Assembly (NCBI GenBank): GCA_960531495.1
Contig: OY482847.1
Span: 8,885,992 to 8,949,991 of the forward strand
From: Zeus faber
Lineage: Eukaryota; Chordata; Actinopteri; Zeiformes; Zeidae
Reading direction: 5' to 3'
Length of the DNA stretch: 64,000 bases
The first letter of the stretch is position 1. The number at the start of each line of letters is the position of its first letter. A model generated the notes under the pieces. It worked only from the letters and a program-made list of their open reading frames with translations, had not been told where the DNA came from and did not search any database. A program made the translations under genes and the position numbers. Positions 49,801-64,000 of this stretch are shown here, one piece after another.

Positions 49801-51378
49801 GGTTTTACCGGAAGACCGTTTTACCGTCGTTGAGCGTCGTTGAGCACCTGCTCTTTTTGCATTCTTCATGAGGGATGGAAATAAAATATCATTGGTTCAG
49901 TACGTCAATCAAAGGTCCTTCGGTGTCAAGCAGAAGGCCCTCCACCATGAGGATGTGGGTCTCATCCAGCTTGGGGTCCAGATGCCGGGGGAATCTGAGT
50001 CTCCAGGGTGTTGTTGATGCAGTGCGATTCTTTTTCCGCACTTCACCGGGCTCTTCGGCCACGCGTGGACAGTGCTCATCACGGCGTCCGTGTCCACGCA
50101 CTTCTGGTCTTCTGTTCTTTTTCTTTTATTTTTCGTTTTTTTATTTTTCAATTCGACAGCCTGTCTGTCTTCCCTTTTTCTCTTCTTATTCATTCGTCTT
50201 CACTTCAGGATGGATGCTTTTCTTGAAAGTTTGCCTTCTTCTGAGAGATCAAGTATCAAATATGTTATTTATTTCTTTTAATCCAAACAATCTTACGGAT
50301 TCTCACTTTAATCTCGTCCTTTGCCATTTTTCACAGTGGTGTAATTTGAGCGAACAAGTTTCACTTGTTCGCTCGACACTTTGGCTCTCAATAGAAATTA
50401 CAACATTTTTGGATTAAACGGTTTGCTGTGTATTGATGTGAGCCAGGATAGTTTGCCTCGTTGCCATGACGATGACAGGATCGTTACTACATAAGCTATC
50501 CCCCACTCCCCTCCCATGGCGTCTGTCTGCCGCTCTGGTCCAAATATCGCTTTTCCAGTACAGTGTGAAGGAGCCAGGGGTTTCGGCGCGTTAGGGATCT
50601 GGAACCTGGGATACAGGCTTTTGAGAGCGTTTGGTTTTTAGAAAGGGGGAAATGTCAAGTAAACCGGGCGACCGTCGGCCACATGGGAAACCGAAGCGGG
50701 TCAGTTTCGGGCCAGATCCACTGCAACAGCTGGAGCGGCTCTAGCCAGCCTTCAATTTGCACAGTGGCTGAAAGCTCTTGTGGATCTGATTTGATAAAGG
50801 GCCATAATTGGCCTGGATCCATCTCCGGATGCAGGACATCTCCATCTCCATGATCCTTGTGAGTGAAGCAGGCGTGTTCCCATATGAGGGCGCAGGAAGG
50901 GCACGACCTGTCTAGCTCACAGTGGGAGCTTTGGTCGGGGCGGGCTGATGACTTTTGGAAAACAATTGTGTGATTTCTTTTCCTGGTATTTTACGTCAAG
51001 ATCTTTGGTCACGCAGTCTCAGTCTTTTGACTTGCTCTCGCCTCCCCCGGTACTTGCATTTGGAGACTCCAGACACATAGTTCAATTTAATCTTCGGCCC
51101 AAATTGAATCAACAAAGTCTGATATTGGAAAAGCATCAAATATGAAAAGCACACTTTCCCCATTTGCGATGCACGGAATCTACCTTCTTAAGCAGACAGG
51201 AGTAAACTCTTTTTCCTGATATGGGTTTACCTTAACAGACAATTGCAATATTTGTATTCATTTGAAAGTATTTCATAGACCTAGTCAAGGAAATTATCCG
51301 CCTCTGTTTTCCCAGACGCTGGCGCTGAGGTTAACTTTTTCTTTCCTTCCCTCCTTCCCTCCACGGTGGTGTCTCCAG
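46821..51378. other. intergenic DNA upstream of adcy7
   Basis: Moderately CpG-rich at 47270-49000, with a T run at 47222-47243 and (ATT)n at 48082-48106. A repeat-like segment at 49055-49200 has tttgtatagcacctttcaaa, resembling fish LINE/SINE 3' parts. A hairpin lies at 50348-50374. Open frames here (for example 48486-49061) show no family motif. Non-coding adcy7 exons may be hidden in this stretch. Confidence 0.5.
50348..50374. repeat. perfect inverted repeat, 12-bp arms, 3-nt spacer
   Basis: gagcgaacaagt, ttc, acttgttcgctc. Confidence 0.93.
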
Positions 51379-51959
51379 TGGGTGGAGCGTCCCAGGATTT
51401 ATCCGTACGGTCCCCGGCGCCTGGGCACATCCTGAAGGCTGCCAGGATCCTGCATGACCCCGCCGACCGCCCTCCCCAGCTCCCGCTCTCCTCCTCCTCC
51501 CCCCTTTTCTTGAACTAGCCTCTCCTCCCCTTCCCGGGATCTCCCGCTCTCAGGGTTATTACTCAAAGGCCTCAGGAGAGGGGAAGACAGGAGCTGGCAA
51601 CCAATGAACCGGCCCGACCTGCCAACGACAAACAGGAGATAGAGAGGAGACACAAAGCGGTCGGAGAAAAGGGGGGGGATCTATAACAACGCTGTAAAAG
51701 GAACGGCCAAAGATGCCTTGCAGAGAGGAAGCCGCAAACATCACTTTGGGGCCATGAGCCAGCGAGGGGCCGCTACCCTATCTGGAACTGGATTATACCA
51801 GACATCACACCGACCGACTCAGCCGCCCCAGAGAAACCCCTAGAAGAAGAAGAAGAAGACACGCTGTGGAATTGTGTTATTATTATTCTTCTTTTCCTCC
51901 CGAGCTCCCTTGGCTTCCCTCTCGCTATGCCCGGCTGCTATGTGTGAGAGGCGGCGGCC
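51379..51959 (+). other. adcy7 5' UTR portion (probable)
   Basis: A pyrimidine-rich tract (51342-51378) ending tctccag looks like a splice acceptor just before this stretch. The rest could therefore be the 5' UTR part of the first coding exon. The stretch has gaagaagaag repeats (51845-51858), and two upstream ATGs near its end. Whether transcription starts inside it or upstream cannot be decided from sequence. Confidence 0.4.
51927..51947 (+). promoter_or_regulatory. upstream ORF, 6 codons (MPGCYV)
   Basis: ATG at 51927, TGA at 51945-51947. It is in frame with the adcy7 start 12 nt further on, so its stop also closes the main frame upstream. G is at -3. Confidence 0.6.

Positions 51960-64000
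<12,041 letters not shown>

Overview
The window is vertebrate nuclear DNA, most likely from a teleost fish. It has GT-AG introns, low gene density, very long (CA)n/(TG)n tracts, Tc1-like and hAT-like transposon relics, and tRNA-derived SINE copies whose core resembles the fish V-SINE domain. The species cannot be named from the sequence. Two protein-coding genes are recognisable, both on the plus strand and both incomplete.

Gene 1 (about 10090-21924, 3' UTR to roughly 24.4 kb) is tent4b (papd5), a non-canonical poly(A) polymerase. Eleven exons splice in a consistent frame to 494 codons and a stop. The 5' exon or exons lie outside the window, probably upstream. Gene 2 (start codon at 51960, running off the right edge) is adcy7, a membrane adenylate cyclase. 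Four coding exons give the N terminus and the first six-helix membrane domain (227 residues). TENT4B followed by ADCY7 in the same orientation is also the order I recall at human 16q12.1, which supports both calls. The two genes have unrelated biochemical roles; their adjacency is conserved synteny, not an operon.

Layout: 1-10089 is intronic or upstream DNA with MITE-like repeats. 10090-21924 is tent4b, with a dead Tc1 element in one intron and microsatellites against several splice sites. 21925-24415 is its homopolymer-rich 3' UTR. 24961-26154 is a minisatellite of about 23 bp, followed by a (TG)n tract and a 7-bp satellite of about 1.1 kb (26743-27829) that leaves all three forward frames open. 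28-34 kb holds CpG-rich DNA that could include a distal adcy7 promoter. 34-51 kb is repeat-rich intergenic DNA. 51.4-64 kb is the adcy7 5' region, first coding exons and introns.

I found no convincing new molecular system. The most interesting points are the two satellite arrays, a set of perfect short-loop hairpins scattered across the window, dispersed repeats that carry their own microsatellites, microsatellites abutting tent4b splice sites, and two small upstream ORFs just before the adcy7 start codon.
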